NCBI RefSeq assembly: GCF_009770985.1
Contig: NZ_WSRW01000003.1
Coordinates: forward strand, 1,132,934 to 1,196,933
Source of the DNA: Mucilaginibacter lacusdianchii
GTDB taxonomy: Bacteria > Bacteroidota > Bacteroidia > Sphingobacteriales > Sphingobacteriaceae
DNA: 64,000 nucleotides
Direction of reading: 5' to 3'
Positions 27,540 through 37,293 of the stretch are shown in pieces. The notes beneath the pieces are model-generated. The model did no database searches, was not told where the DNA came from, and worked only from the letters and a program-made list of their open reading frames with translations. Position 1 is the first letter of the stretch. Each line of letters begins with the position of its first letter. The translations under genes and the position numbers were made by a program.

Positions 27540-28562
27540 CTATCGGGATTTAACCGGAGAGGAATTACGGACGATAAAGGTGGTAGGCAATTCAATCTTT
27601 TGCAGCTTTTTATCAGTACTTGATTTTTTAAGTCTTGCCAGTAAAAGATTAATAGCATGCTCTGCAATCTTTTCAGTTGGTTGCGATACTGTTGTTATCG
27701 ATGGTGAATACAGTTCAAAGAGTTCATAATCGTCGAAACTTAAAACGCCAATATCATTAGGAATGCTTAGCCCCTTGCCTGATATTGCTTTTAAGCCGCT
27801 AACACATAAATAGTTGGTAGAAAAGAAAATAGCATCTATTTCTTTTTTGCGATCCAAAAATGCAGATATCTGATGCATAGCCTGCTCGCTGCTTTTGTAA
27901 GCAATCTCTTTAATGTATTGAGGGAGTTGGTGTTCGGTCATTGCTTTTTCATACCCTACCAACCTGTCCTGCATTTGCGGCTGCAATGAATCGATGGTTA
28001 TAAAGGCTATATGCTTGTAGCCATTATTAATTAAGTGCATGGTAGCATCATATGCACTTTTTTCGTTTTGAATTATTACGCAATCTGTATCTACACCAGG
28101 CGTATATCTATCTATTAATACAACTGGCTTTCCGGCATCTATCAGAATTTTTACATCTTGATCTAGCCCTTCCGGCGGAACGATGATATAGCCATCTACA
28201 TGCCTTTCGCTGTACATGGCTATTAATTCACGTGTTTTGTCGGTGTCGTTTTCTGTACTGCAATAAATTATTTTATACCCATTTTGATAGGCATTTGCTT
28301 CAATAGCACGGGCAATAGCTGAAAAAAAGGGATCGGAAATATCCTCTACCATTAAACCGATGATATTGGTCTTTCCGGTTCGCAAGCTACGGGCCAATGA
28401 ACTTGGTTTGTAATTAACTTCCTGAACAAACTCCTGCACCCTTTTGACCAACTTTTCACTGATGCGCTTTTCCTGGGCTCTTCCATTTAAAATGAATGAT
28501 ACCGTGGTAATTGAAATACCTAACTGAGTAGCGATATCATTAATGGAAAGTTTCTTCTTCAC
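27540..28562 (-). CDS. LacI family transcriptional regulator of locus 1
   Basis: This 340-residue regulator has the N-terminal LacI helix-turn-helix (LSINDIATQLGISITTVSFILNG begins at about residue 4), the hinge region KPSSLARSLRTGKTNIIGL, and a periplasmic-binding-protein-like effector domain (FSAIARAIEANAYQNGYKI, VLSFDDYELFELYSPSITTV). Such proteins bind palindromes with a central CG and respond to a cytoplasmic sugar or sugar phosphate. It is adjacent to the perfect palindrome 27474-27487. I infer it represses both operons of locus 1. Control of a mannan locus by LacI rather than HTCS or sigma/anti-sigma is less usual in this phylum. Confidence 0.92.
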   Translation of the reverse strand: MKKKLSINDIATQLGISITTVSFILNGRAQEKRISEKLVKRVQEFVQEVNYKPSSLARSLRTGKTNIIGLMVEDISDPFFSAIARAIEANAYQNGYKIIYCSTENDTDKTRELIAMYSERHVDGYIIVPPEGLDQDVKILIDAGKPVVLIDRYTPGVDTDCVIIQNEKSAYDATMHLINNGYKHIAFITIDSLQPQMQDRLVGYEKAMTEHQLPQYIKEIAYKSSEQAMHQISAFLDRKKEIDAIFFSTNYLCVSGLKAISGKGLSIPNDIGVLSFDDYELFELYSPSITTVSQPTEKIAEHAINLLLARLKKSSTDKKLQKIELPTTFIVRNSSPVKSR

Positions 28563-28589
28563 TTGTAATTAATATGCAGGTTATTGCGC

Positions 28590-28609
28590 TAATGTAAAAA
28601 CTTTAGCAA
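28590..28609. promoter_or_regulatory. possible degenerate operator before the lacI-type gene
   Basis: On the minus strand TTGCTAAAGTTTTTACATTAG shares its first eight bases with the other two operator sites, and its GCTAA/TTAGC ends are inverted. The centre is off register, so autoregulation is only a possibility. Confidence 0.25.
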
Positions 28610-28816
28610 GCTTATTAGCTATGTAGACAACAAGATAAGTATTTATTACATTACACTTATCAATGTGCGTGTTTTTACAACGTTTAGCCATCAAAATAAA
28701 AAAATATTTAACTACTAAAATAATTTACCATCTATTTAATTTAATAGCCAAACGCTAGTATAGATAAAATGCTTCTTTTATAATAATTAGCTGTGGTTGA
28801 ACATTACCTTATACCT

Positions 28817-30991
28817 TTACCAGTTTACATCAACGTGCACGCCTTCACTATAATTTTCAAAGCCTAGCAATAAGGTACCAGATGCAGCGTCCCATTCATT
28901 TTTAGTAATGCTTAACGGCGTTGAATTTATTTGAACAATGACTTTGTTTGGCTTAGCCGGTAACAAAATGCGCATCATGTTATTTGTTTTAGCCGGGCTT
29001 TTAGCTACAAAGCTATAATGTGTCTTAGTCGCCACCTCGTCGCTAACTCGGGCAGCAGCAGCTATTACCTGCGGCTTTTGTTTATCTTCAATCTTATTTA
29101 CATCAAACAAGTAAGCTTGTGTACCAGGCCTAATTGATTTTTGTTGAACAACGGGAAGATTGGGATTAAATAAATCAATAAAAGTTCCATTTAAAGTGAG
29201 CGGCTGGCTATTGCTGTTTTCGTCAAGCACAGCAGCAACCACAAACGGGCCGCGCTCTAATATAAAATTGTTTTTTAATAGCAGCTTGCCTGCTTTGGCA
29301 TCTTCTTCGTATGCCTGCTTAACATTTTTTAGAAAACCGGCATCACCTTGCGTTTGTAATACCAATTCCTTTGGATCTTGCCTTACAATATAAACGTTCC
29401 CTTTACCGCATTTGTACTTGGAAAAACCTGCTTGTTCTTTCAATCCTAATAAGCTGAACAAATGTTGTGACGGTGCGCTGTAGCTATTCCCTCCGGTATT
29501 CCACCATTCCTTTACCGTTTGGAATGGGTCAGTATCACGTCCGTAGTATAACAATACGCCACCGTTTTTAACCCATGTGGCCAGTTCTTTATGATAAGCG
29601 GCAGACAATGGCTTCATGTTGGCATAACTGGCAATTAATACCTTAATATCTTTAAGCGTATTTTTATTAGCCAGATTTTCCATGTGCACAGTTTCAACCG
29701 GAATACCGTTTTTTAATAAAGGTAAAGCCATCCCGTAAAAGTTAGAAAGCTGAGGATCTTCATAACCGGCATGATTAGGAAAGCGTTGAAACATCATCGA
29801 GTTAGATACCAGAACACCGATACCACGACTGCCGTTCAGTTTATTGCTTGATAAAGGCATTTGATTCAACGAATTGACCATTATCTGCATTTGTGTAGCA
29901 TACGCCGGCGAGATAGGCTGTTTTTCAGCTTCGCCTTCTACTTTAAACTTGCCTTTATAGATACGATTAGGCCACGGCATTACCTCGTAGTGGTTTACCA
30001 TGGGATATAGCAGCTGTGCGGTAAAGGTAGCTTGATAGTTAACCTTATAATCATCCCACGAGCGTGGCCAGTCTTCAATCGGGTCAGTTAAAAAATAAAT
30101 CCTTCTGCCTGTAGGCGCTGTCATAGAAACCATCGAGCCGTATTCCAAAAATGCGTTCTCAAACACACGTTCTTTTTTCAACCCATTGTAATACACTGGT
30201 TCGCGCGATGTGCCAGTCCATACCTGAGCTATATAGCCATCCATGCCGTCCAAGTTGGCCAGGCTGGCCTCCGGACTTACAATTTGCCATGACGAATAAT
30301 TGAGCAGAGAATGTGTAGGCACATAACATTTAACCGTACGATTAAGGCTCTGGCTATAGCTTTTTACGTAAGTGAAAATTTCTTTTAACGCATTGAAATA
30401 CAAATGATATTTCAGTTTGGAAGACAAATAGGTTGCCTCAGGCGATTCGTGCTGTGGCATCCAGGCAAAGCCATAATACTTTTGCCATTCTTTCTTGAAA
30501 GCATTACCGTAGCCGGCACGGGCCCAAAATTCAGGTTCTTCTAAGTATATAGCCGTTACCCCTGCATCAATCGCTCTTTTTACATGCGTTTTCATGTAAT
30601 TTAAAAAATTGGAAGACGGCACGATGTATGGCACGTTTTGGCCATGCCAAATGGTTTCGCCATTGCGCATTACCTGACCTTCGTCCAGGTGGTTCTTACC
30701 GTCCCACTCGCCCAAAAAATAATCTTTGTATTGGCCCCAGGCTATTCCGGTCATAAATTGCACTTCATAGCCTTCGTCGCGATAACTTTTAATGCGATCT
30801 TCAAAATGGCCGCCGTCGTCATTTACGCCATATACCATGGCAATGTCGGCTCTTACATCATAATCGGAACTCCATGGAGCAGACGCCTGGAACGATGTTT
30901 TCTGTTTGGATTTTACCTGTGCATTGGTATTATGCACACACAATGCAGACATACCAGATAGCAACAGGCAGAAGTATATTTTTTTTCTCAT
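28817..30991 (-). CDS. unrecognised secreted protein, glycosidase-like (TIM barrel plus GATase-like domain)
   Basis: This 724-residue protein has a signal peptide (cleavage about residue 24) and no CAZy family that I can name. Residues about 45-345 read like a (beta/alpha)8 barrel: AIDAGVTAIYLEEPEFWARA puts Glu151/152/154 where clan-A enzymes carry the acid/base, and AFLEYGSM (Glu283) or YFLTDPIEDW (Asp303) could supply a partner. Residues about 390-490 (GIGVLVSNSMMF, LKNGIPVETVHMENLANK, DIKVLIASYANM, WVKNGGVLLYYG) resemble the glutamine-amidotransferase-like trimerisation domain of GH42 beta-galactosidases. The rest is beta-rich. It follows GH76 by 11 bp at the end of the susC-susD-GH76 operon, so a role in mannan side-chain removal is likely. 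The catalytic residues are a guess. Confidence 0.6.
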   Translation of the reverse strand: MRKKIYFCLLLSGMSALCVHNTNAQVKSKQKTSFQASAPWSSDYDVRADIAMVYGVNDDGGHFEDRIKSYRDEGYEVQFMTGIAWGQYKDYFLGEWDGKNHLDEGQVMRNGETIWHGQNVPYIVPSSNFLNYMKTHVKRAIDAGVTAIYLEEPEFWARAGYGNAFKKEWQKYYGFAWMPQHESPEATYLSSKLKYHLYFNALKEIFTYVKSYSQSLNRTVKCYVPTHSLLNYSSWQIVSPEASLANLDGMDGYIAQVWTGTSREPVYYNGLKKERVFENAFLEYGSMVSMTAPTGRRIYFLTDPIEDWPRSWDDYKVNYQATFTAQLLYPMVNHYEVMPWPNRIYKGKFKVEGEAEKQPISPAYATQMQIMVNSLNQMPLSSNKLNGSRGIGVLVSNSMMFQRFPNHAGYEDPQLSNFYGMALPLLKNGIPVETVHMENLANKNTLKDIKVLIASYANMKPLSAAYHKELATWVKNGGVLLYYGRDTDPFQTVKEWWNTGGNSYSAPSQHLFSLLGLKEQAGFSKYKCGKGNVYIVRQDPKELVLQTQGDAGFLKNVKQAYEEDAKAGKLLLKNNFILERGPFVVAAVLDENSNSQPLTLNGTFIDLFNPNLPVVQQKSIRPGTQAYLFDVNKIEDKQKPQVIAAAARVSDEVATKTHYSFVAKSPAKTNNMMRILLPAKPNKVIVQINSTPLSITKNEWDAASGTLLLGFENYSEGVHVDVNW

Positions 30992-31002
30992 GGTGATATA
31001 AA

Positions 31003-32157
31003 TTACTTGCTTGGCGCAAACAGTTGCATAAAAGCCACGGCACTGCTCGATTCATATGATTGCACCACACCAGTGGGGCAAGAAATCTTATAGTTCCGGT
31101 GCATAATATTACGTGTTTGATCCCGATTGCCCCAAGCGGTATTTGCATTATATACTGCCCATTTATCATAACCACCTTGCGGATCTACCTTAGCTAGGTC
31201 CACAAGATACTGTGCAAATATTGCTTTTAACACGCCTTGTTCGTTAAAATCGCCTTCTGCCGGTAAAATGCCGTTCGTGTCGCTCATGGTGCTTTTGGTG
31301 TACTGCGCTGCCAGCTTTGCATCATTCAGATAGCTTTGTTTGCCGGTAACTTTGTAAAGCAGCAAAGCCGCGCCAATACACGTTCCTTGATTGTAGGTAT
31401 AATCCTCATATCCTGGATTGTTGTCACCTATTTTATGATCGGCTACTCTACCCTTGCCTATATCAAATAGATTATCGTGTGCCCAGGCGTATACTTCCTT
31501 CGCCTTCGTTAGGTAGGCTTCATCTTTTGTAATCTCGTACAACCGCATAGCGGCAATAACGGTTGGGTAATTGATGCAGGCATTTTTGCCGCTGTGTTTA
31601 AAATCCCAATACATACCACCTTTTACCTGATCATATGAGCCATCCCAGATATGCTGGAACCCAGCTTTTGCTTTAGTTAGATATATTTGATTATTGGTGA
31701 TGCCGTATGCGCGGGTTAGCGCCATTACCCACCACATCATGTCATCATAAATGAACCAGGTGGTGTGATTCTCCCAATTGTAACCATCATAGCGTTGGTA
31801 ACCGCCGTCGTAGATGTCGGTAATCATTTTATAATATGCCGGATCTTTAGTCCGTTCGTAAGCGTCCATCACAATATCCCAATAAATAGCCTGTGTCCAG
31901 ATTGCGCCGATGCCTTTCTTTTCGGTAGTGCTGTAGTAAAGCTTGTCGGTAGTACTATAATAAACGGTGTTGAACGCATTGAATGCAGTTGTAGCGTCTG
32001 TTGCAGAAAATGATTTGCTCTCTGTAACTAACGGAGGTTTAGAAGGTGCTGTGATATCTGTAGTTTCTTTTTTACCGCACGAACTGATGTAGATTGTTGT
32101 TGCAAGCCCCCCTAATAAAAGGATTTTAGCTGCAGCACGGATATTCCAATTCATCAT
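31003..32157 (-). CDS. GH76 endo-alpha-1,6-mannanase lipoprotein (locus 2)
   Basis: This lipoprotein of about 384 residues (lipobox ISSC) has the GH76 catalytic Asp-Asp in TWFIYDDMMWWVMALTRAY and conserved barrel blocks (GGMYWDFKHSGKNACINYPT, YEDYTYNQGTCIGAALLLYK). The start at 32157 (MMNWNIRAAAKIL) is preferred over the open-frame start at 32169 because it gives a shorter basic n-region. It probably cuts alpha-1,6-mannan at the cell surface for SusC/SusD of locus 2. It lies after a hairpin-containing gap behind susD and 11 bp before the unrecognised glycosidase-like gene. It differs clearly in sequence from the two GH76 proteins of locus 1, so it probably has different chain-length or branch tolerance. 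Confidence 0.9.
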   Translation of the reverse strand: MMNWNIRAAAKILLLGGLATTIYISSCGKKETTDITAPSKPPLVTESKSFSATDATTAFNAFNTVYYSTTDKLYYSTTEKKGIGAIWTQAIYWDIVMDAYERTKDPAYYKMITDIYDGGYQRYDGYNWENHTTWFIYDDMMWWVMALTRAYGITNNQIYLTKAKAGFQHIWDGSYDQVKGGMYWDFKHSGKNACINYPTVIAAMRLYEITKDEAYLTKAKEVYAWAHDNLFDIGKGRVADHKIGDNNPGYEDYTYNQGTCIGAALLLYKVTGKQSYLNDAKLAAQYTKSTMSDTNGILPAEGDFNEQGVLKAIFAQYLVDLAKVDPQGGYDKWAVYNANTAWGNRDQTRNIMHRNYKISCPTGVVQSYESSSAVAFMQLFAPSK

Positions 32158-32202
32158 AACAATTTCCATATAGTAATGTAGTGAATTTTTTAATTAAATA
32201 AG

Positions 32203-32239
32203 ATCAGGATAGAACTACCAGAAGCAATTCTATCCTGAT
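32203..32239 (-). other. intercistronic hairpin between susD and GH76 (locus 2)
   Basis: The perfect 12-bp stem ATCAGGATAGAA / TTCTATCCTGAT has a 13-nt loop. It starts 15 bp after the susD stop and about 45 bp before GH76. No continuous U-tract follows (TTATTTAATTAA on the minus strand). It is at the same place as the hairpins of loci 1 and 3. Confidence 0.7.
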
Positions 32240-32254
32240 GTATAAGCCGACTGA

Positions 32255-34072
32255 CTACCAGCCTGGGTTTTGCACCATTAAGTTATCTGCATTTACGTCT
32301 TTTGACGGTATTGGAAACAAATAGTGTCTTTTTGTAAACACGCGCGTTTCAAACGGAATAACAGTAAAGAACTCAGGCGCATTTTTGGTAATGTTTAAGC
32401 CATAAATAGGTCCATTATCTGTTGTTTCTGCAATTTTCCAACGGCGGGTATCAAAGAACCGCACATTTTCAAATGCCAGTTCTGATCGGCGTTCTTTCCT
32501 GATTGCATCGCGCATAGCTTCTTTGGTCGCCGGCACAGGTAAAGCATTAGTACCAGTTCCATATTGTGGTATACCCGCACGCTCACGTATCTGGTTCAAG
32601 TATTTTAAAATATCAGGATCGCCTGGGTTCGATTCATTCAATGCTTCGGCATAATCTAAAAATAAATTGCCTACACGATATAGTATAACCGGACGGTTGC
32701 TCTCGCGCCAGTTACCTAAGCCCATTGCTTTACGCACTGCATAACCTGTTACCGTATAATCATTACCACCGGTTGCTTTACCAGAGTTACCATTGGCAGT
32801 GAATTCGGTAATAATGTTACCGAAACTGGTGTTAAGCCATACGCTGTTATGATAAGTGATATTTACATAGAAACGCGGTTCGCGGTTAACCCACTGGTTG
32901 AACGTGTTGGTGGCAATAGGACTGCCCGGCGCTTGGTAATCTGTAAAGCCGGCGGTTTGATAACCTGATGCCGGATCATCTATGCTACGGCCATTCGCCG
33001 TAAAAAATGCATCTACCTGGTTTTGGGTTGCACCTAAACCTGCCGAACCTCTTACTTCTGACGGTTTGCCGCTGTGATAAGGTGTCATTTCGTATTGACG
33101 GCCTTCAATTGAGGCATCTAGCCTTGACATAATGATTTCATTATTGAATTTGTCCAGGAAAATATCCCGGCAAGACAGATAAGGATCAAATACGCCTGAC
33201 GAATTATTTTTTCTGAACAAGCTGTAAGTATTTGGCACAAATTGGTCTATATAAGCCTTATAAGCGTCAGCGGCTCTTTTCCACTTGGTGGCATCAAAGC
33301 TTTGGTTCACCAGTTGCTTGCCATCTTTATTTTTGAGATTGGCCAAATCGGCGTTACCATTATATAATGGACTGGCTGCCAATAAATAAGTTTGTAAACG
33401 ATAGCTTAAGGCCATGCCTTTGTTTATGCGTCCGTAATTATTGTCGCCATTATTAGTTACGGGTAGATTATTAGCTGCATTCTGTAATTCTGACGCCACA
33501 TAATCTACACACTCATCAAAACTGTTGCGTGGTAAACGAACGCTTTCTGACGGTGCATCAGGTTCAATCACATCTTCGCCAAGTATTACCACCGGCCCAT
33601 ATAAGCGCATTAAATAGAAATAGTAGATAGCCCGCAATGCTCTTGCTTCATTTTTGAACTTCACTTTTTCTTCGGGACTAATATCCTGATTCACTTTATC
33701 AATGTTTGCCATAAAGAAACTGGCAGAGCGAATGCCTCTGTAAAAGTTGTTCCAGTAATCGTTTACGAACCCAGAATTTGCATCCCAGCTTCCGATATTT
33801 AAATTGTTGGTTTGCGCAAAGCCCCATACATACTCAGCTTCATCAGAACCAGCCGTCCATAAACCGGCGCTTTTGCTTACATCCGGATTTCGCTGACCAA
33901 ACTCGTCGGGAATAAGGCTATACACGTTATTTAAAAATCGCAAAGCAGTTGCACGGTTCGAGAAAGTTTCGTCGAGGGTTAACCTGTCGTCGGGCACTTG
34001 CTCCAGAAATTTTTTACAAGAAGTAGCTGATGTCAACATAGCCACTATTAAAATAGAAATATATTTTTTCAT
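32255..34072 (-). CDS. SusD-like glycan-binding lipoprotein (locus 2)
   Basis: This 605-residue surface lipoprotein (lipobox ATSC, about Cys19) has the SusD N-terminal block (FKNEARALRAIYYFYLMRLY) and the C-terminal RagB/SusD signature RKERRSELAFENVRFFDTRR, ending in HYLFPIPSKDVNADNLMVQN. It works as the oligosaccharide-binding lid on the SusC partner encoded 11 bp upstream. It is longer than the locus 1 protein, with extra loops in the 250-420 region. Substrate is inferred as alpha-mannan fragments from the following GH76 gene. Confidence 0.95.
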   Translation of the reverse strand: MKKYISILIVAMLTSATSCKKFLEQVPDDRLTLDETFSNRATALRFLNNVYSLIPDEFGQRNPDVSKSAGLWTAGSDEAEYVWGFAQTNNLNIGSWDANSGFVNDYWNNFYRGIRSASFFMANIDKVNQDISPEEKVKFKNEARALRAIYYFYLMRLYGPVVILGEDVIEPDAPSESVRLPRNSFDECVDYVASELQNAANNLPVTNNGDNNYGRINKGMALSYRLQTYLLAASPLYNGNADLANLKNKDGKQLVNQSFDATKWKRAADAYKAYIDQFVPNTYSLFRKNNSSGVFDPYLSCRDIFLDKFNNEIIMSRLDASIEGRQYEMTPYHSGKPSEVRGSAGLGATQNQVDAFFTANGRSIDDPASGYQTAGFTDYQAPGSPIATNTFNQWVNREPRFYVNITYHNSVWLNTSFGNIITEFTANGNSGKATGGNDYTVTGYAVRKAMGLGNWRESNRPVILYRVGNLFLDYAEALNESNPGDPDILKYLNQIRERAGIPQYGTGTNALPVPATKEAMRDAIRKERRSELAFENVRFFDTRRWKIAETTDNGPIYGLNITKNAPEFFTVIPFETRVFTKRHYLFPIPSKDVNADNLMVQNPGW

Positions 34073-34083
34073 GATTTAAAATC

Positions 34084-37000
34084 TTAAAACTTAACATTCA
34101 GGCCTAAGGCCAACGTTGAGGTAAGCGGATATTTAGAGCCATTTGCCCTGCCATCTATATTGGTATTTAATTCAGGATCCCAAAGTTTCCACTTACTGAA
34201 AGTTACCAGGTTGTTGCCTATTAGGTATACCGCCAAATTGTTCATGTGAAGCTTTTTAGTAAAGCTTTTGGGTAAATTATAGCTTAATTGAGCACTTTTC
34301 AAGCGTAAAAAGCTTACATCTTTTACCCACCATGAACTCTCGAGTGTGTTATTGGTATTGTCAGCCTCGCCGTATGCCAGTCGCGGATAGAAAACATCCT
34401 GGCTTGGGTTGCTAGGTGTCCAGCGGTCGGTAGCAATACTGTAAGCGTTACTTAAGCCGCCGCCACCGTTGAACGGAAAAATGCCTGATCCGCCAAGCAT
34501 AATATCGGCATTGGATATTCCTTGAAACAATGTACTTAAAGCAATGCCTTTATACGATGCACTGAAACCAAAACCATATACGGTGTTCGGAACATCTCCC
34601 CTGCCAATTTTAGTTCTGTCGTAACTGTTGATTAAACCGTCGCCGTTTAGATCTTTGTATTTGATGTCTCCCGGTTTAATGCTTTGTTTCGATCCCGGCG
34701 TAGCACTGGCATCAATTTCTGCCTGGCTGTCAAATAATTTTTCGGCAACGTATCCAAATCGGGCAAGCACATTGCTACCCACTTGGTTCATCCAAGGATA
34801 AGGCTGAGGCGGCAAGTCGTTTTCAATAAGTTTATCTTTATTGTAAGTAAATGTGCCTCGTAAACCAATATCTACCTGCCCTGCTTTAAAATTATATTCC
34901 AGTGTTGCATCAACACCACGATTGTCAACGACACCTAAGTTGCCATACGGCTGATTGACTAAGCCGACATAACCTGGTATAGACTGCCGTTGCAGGAAGA
35001 TACCAGTACGGCGCTCTTTAAAAAAGTCGACGATTAGATAAAGGTTGTCTTTTAACGTTCTAATTTCAACGCCTAAGTCTTGCTTACGTGACTCGGCCCA
35101 GCGTATATCCACGCCGTAATCAGACACATTAATACCACCGTTGTTATTGTTGGTGTAATTTCGGTCTAACTGATAACCAGCAGCACCGTCGGACAGTAGC
35201 GTCAAATAAGCAAATCTGCGGCCCACCAAACTGGCGTTTGATATTTTACCGATGCCGGTTTTACCGTCAGAATATCTGAATTTCAAAAATGATATAATAT
35301 TTTTAAATGGCTCCCAAAACTTTTCGTTTGAAGGAATCCAGCCTAAACCAAAAGCCGGGAACGCACCATAGCGGTTTTGAGGACTAAAAAGCTCTGAACC
35401 GTTGTAACCGTAGTTCAGTTCGGCAAAGTAACGATCATCATACGAATAAGTTGCACGAGCTGCTAAACCCACAAAACGTTCCGGAATTGAAGCCGTAAAA
35501 TCACCGGCAAAAGGATTTGAATAATCTTGACTATATCCTAATATCAAACCACCTACACGGTGTTTTCCAAAAGCCCTATCGTAGTTTAAAGAACCTTCAT
35601 TGTAAAATCTGCGGTTCCCCCCGCGGCTTGGTTCGTAGCTTAGATAATTACCACCGCTGGTAAAGGTTTGAATTAAATTTAGCGTTCCGTCTGGTTTATA
35701 AGGAGAATTTGTTCCAGGTACGTTTTGTATAAAATAGGTACTTTCTCTCTTTGACCGTCTGATGAAGTTTTCGTTGTAAGAGTCGAACGAAATCATGGCC
35801 GACGCGGTCAAACCCGGTGTAATCATTTTCAGGTCTTGCGTCAGGCGCAAGTTGGTATATATCTGATTTAAAAATTCGGTACGGTAACCTCTTCTGGTTA
35901 AATCTGCATAAGGGTTCCTGAATCCTCCGTTTGATGAACGGCCGGGAATGAAACCACCTGGGTAAATTTTTGGATATTCTACTGGAGAAACATCCAACGC
36001 CGACCTAAAAATATCTTGGGTATTTTCGCCAGGGTAATTACCTGTTGATGCGTATCCTTGTATACCCAATGCCAATGAAGTGGTATTGGTGAGTTTCAGA
36101 TTCAAATTACTGGTGAAATTATAACGCTTGTAATCTAAAGATGAATTGTACTTAGTCAGATCATCAGTTTTTAAAAAGCCGGTTTCATTGTAATAAGCTA
36201 GTGATACATAATATTGTGCGTTATCAACGCCGCCACTAGCGTTCAAATTAGCCCTGCGCATACGGCTGTATTTGTTAAACAGCTCGTCCATCCAGTTCAC
36301 ATTAGGATACAACAGCGGATCAACACCTGATGCTGTATTGTTGATATATTCCTGGCTGTACTTTGCTGCCTGCCCTCTACCTGTCAACGCTTCGTTTGCC
36401 AGGTTCATGTAGTTTACGCCTTCGAGCATTTCGGGCCTGCGGGTAAATGTGCTTACGCCTTCGTTATAATCAAAAAATATGCTGGGCTTACCAACTTTGC
36501 CGGTTTTGGTTTTTACTACAACTACACCATTTGCACCCCTTACACCATAAACCGCTGTACCAGAAGCGTCTTTTAAAACGGTGAACGACTCGATATCCTC
36601 CGGATCGATATTGTTAATAGAACGTTCAACACCATCAACCAAAATTAGGGGAGAGCTAGAATTACCACCAAATGTGGCAATACCCCGAATCCAAATATCT
36701 GCGGTACTGCGTCCCGGTTCGCCGCTACGTTGCACGCCCACTACACCTGCTATACGACCTGCTAACGATTGTGTAATGCTGGCCACCGGTTGCTTCAACT
36801 CTCGAGGACTTACAGTTGATTGCGCACCAATTAACGACACCTTACGTTGCGTACCAAAACCTACCACGGCAACTTCTTCCAGTGAATTGCTGCTTGGCGT
36901 TAGTTGGATTGCAAGTGTTTTCTGGCTGCCTATGGTCACCTCTTTAGGTTCGTAACCAATAAAGCTAACAACCAGTACCGATGACTCTGACGGTGCATTT

Positions 37001-37293
37001 ATGCTAAAGCTACCATTTACATCTGTAACGGTAACCGTAAGTGCGCCTTTCACTTTCACACTGGCTCCGGGTATCGGTAAGCCTTTTTCGTCTTTCACTA
37101 TACCTCTGATAACGATATCAGCTGCGTTATTTTTCAACCGCTCGGTTACAGTTTTCTCCGTTAAAGGATTATGCATGCCGCTAGCCGAAGCTTGCAATGC
37201 TAAACTTACTGTTAGAGAAACGGTTCCCAACGTCAGGGCGTGTTTTCGCACATTAAGCTTAGGCTTAATTAGCTTAGTAAACTTTTTGTTCAT
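34084..37293 (-). CDS. SusC-like TonB-dependent transporter (locus 2)
   Basis: This 1069-residue outer membrane transporter has a long basic n-region (MNKKFTKLIKPKLNVRKHAL) before the hydrophobic signal core. A carboxypeptidase-D-like domain follows (IRGIVKDEKGLPIPGASVKV), then a Ton-box-like region (EEVAVVGFGTQRKVSLIG), the plug (LILVDGVERSINNIDPEDI, VLKDASGTAVYGVRGANGV) and the barrel ending in STLALGLNVKF. It has no STN domain. Two TAAACCAATT-type leader elements lie 4 and 19 bp before the ATG. It should import the products made by the locus 2 GH76. The 560-bp upstream spacer holds the TTAACCC repeats discussed for the Kelch/SARP-like regulator. Confidence 0.95.
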   Translation of the reverse strand: MNKKFTKLIKPKLNVRKHALTLGTVSLTVSLALQASASGMHNPLTEKTVTERLKNNAADIVIRGIVKDEKGLPIPGASVKVKGALTVTVTDVNGSFSINAPSESSVLVVSFIGYEPKEVTIGSQKTLAIQLTPSSNSLEEVAVVGFGTQRKVSLIGAQSTVSPRELKQPVASITQSLAGRIAGVVGVQRSGEPGRSTADIWIRGIATFGGNSSSPLILVDGVERSINNIDPEDIESFTVLKDASGTAVYGVRGANGVVVVKTKTGKVGKPSIFFDYNEGVSTFTRRPEMLEGVNYMNLANEALTGRGQAAKYSQEYINNTASGVDPLLYPNVNWMDELFNKYSRMRRANLNASGGVDNAQYYVSLAYYNETGFLKTDDLTKYNSSLDYKRYNFTSNLNLKLTNTTSLALGIQGYASTGNYPGENTQDIFRSALDVSPVEYPKIYPGGFIPGRSSNGGFRNPYADLTRRGYRTEFLNQIYTNLRLTQDLKMITPGLTASAMISFDSYNENFIRRSKRESTYFIQNVPGTNSPYKPDGTLNLIQTFTSGGNYLSYEPSRGGNRRFYNEGSLNYDRAFGKHRVGGLILGYSQDYSNPFAGDFTASIPERFVGLAARATYSYDDRYFAELNYGYNGSELFSPQNRYGAFPAFGLGWIPSNEKFWEPFKNIISFLKFRYSDGKTGIGKISNASLVGRRFAYLTLLSDGAAGYQLDRNYTNNNNGGINVSDYGVDIRWAESRKQDLGVEIRTLKDNLYLIVDFFKERRTGIFLQRQSIPGYVGLVNQPYGNLGVVDNRGVDATLEYNFKAGQVDIGLRGTFTYNKDKLIENDLPPQPYPWMNQVGSNVLARFGYVAEKLFDSQAEIDASATPGSKQSIKPGDIKYKDLNGDGLINSYDRTKIGRGDVPNTVYGFGFSASYKGIALSTLFQGISNADIMLGGSGIFPFNGGGGLSNAYSIATDRWTPSNPSQDVFYPRLAYGEADNTNNTLESSWWVKDVSFLRLKSAQLSYNLPKSFTKKLHMNNLAVYLIGNNLVTFSKWKLWDPELNTNIDGRANGSKYPLTSTLALGLNVKF

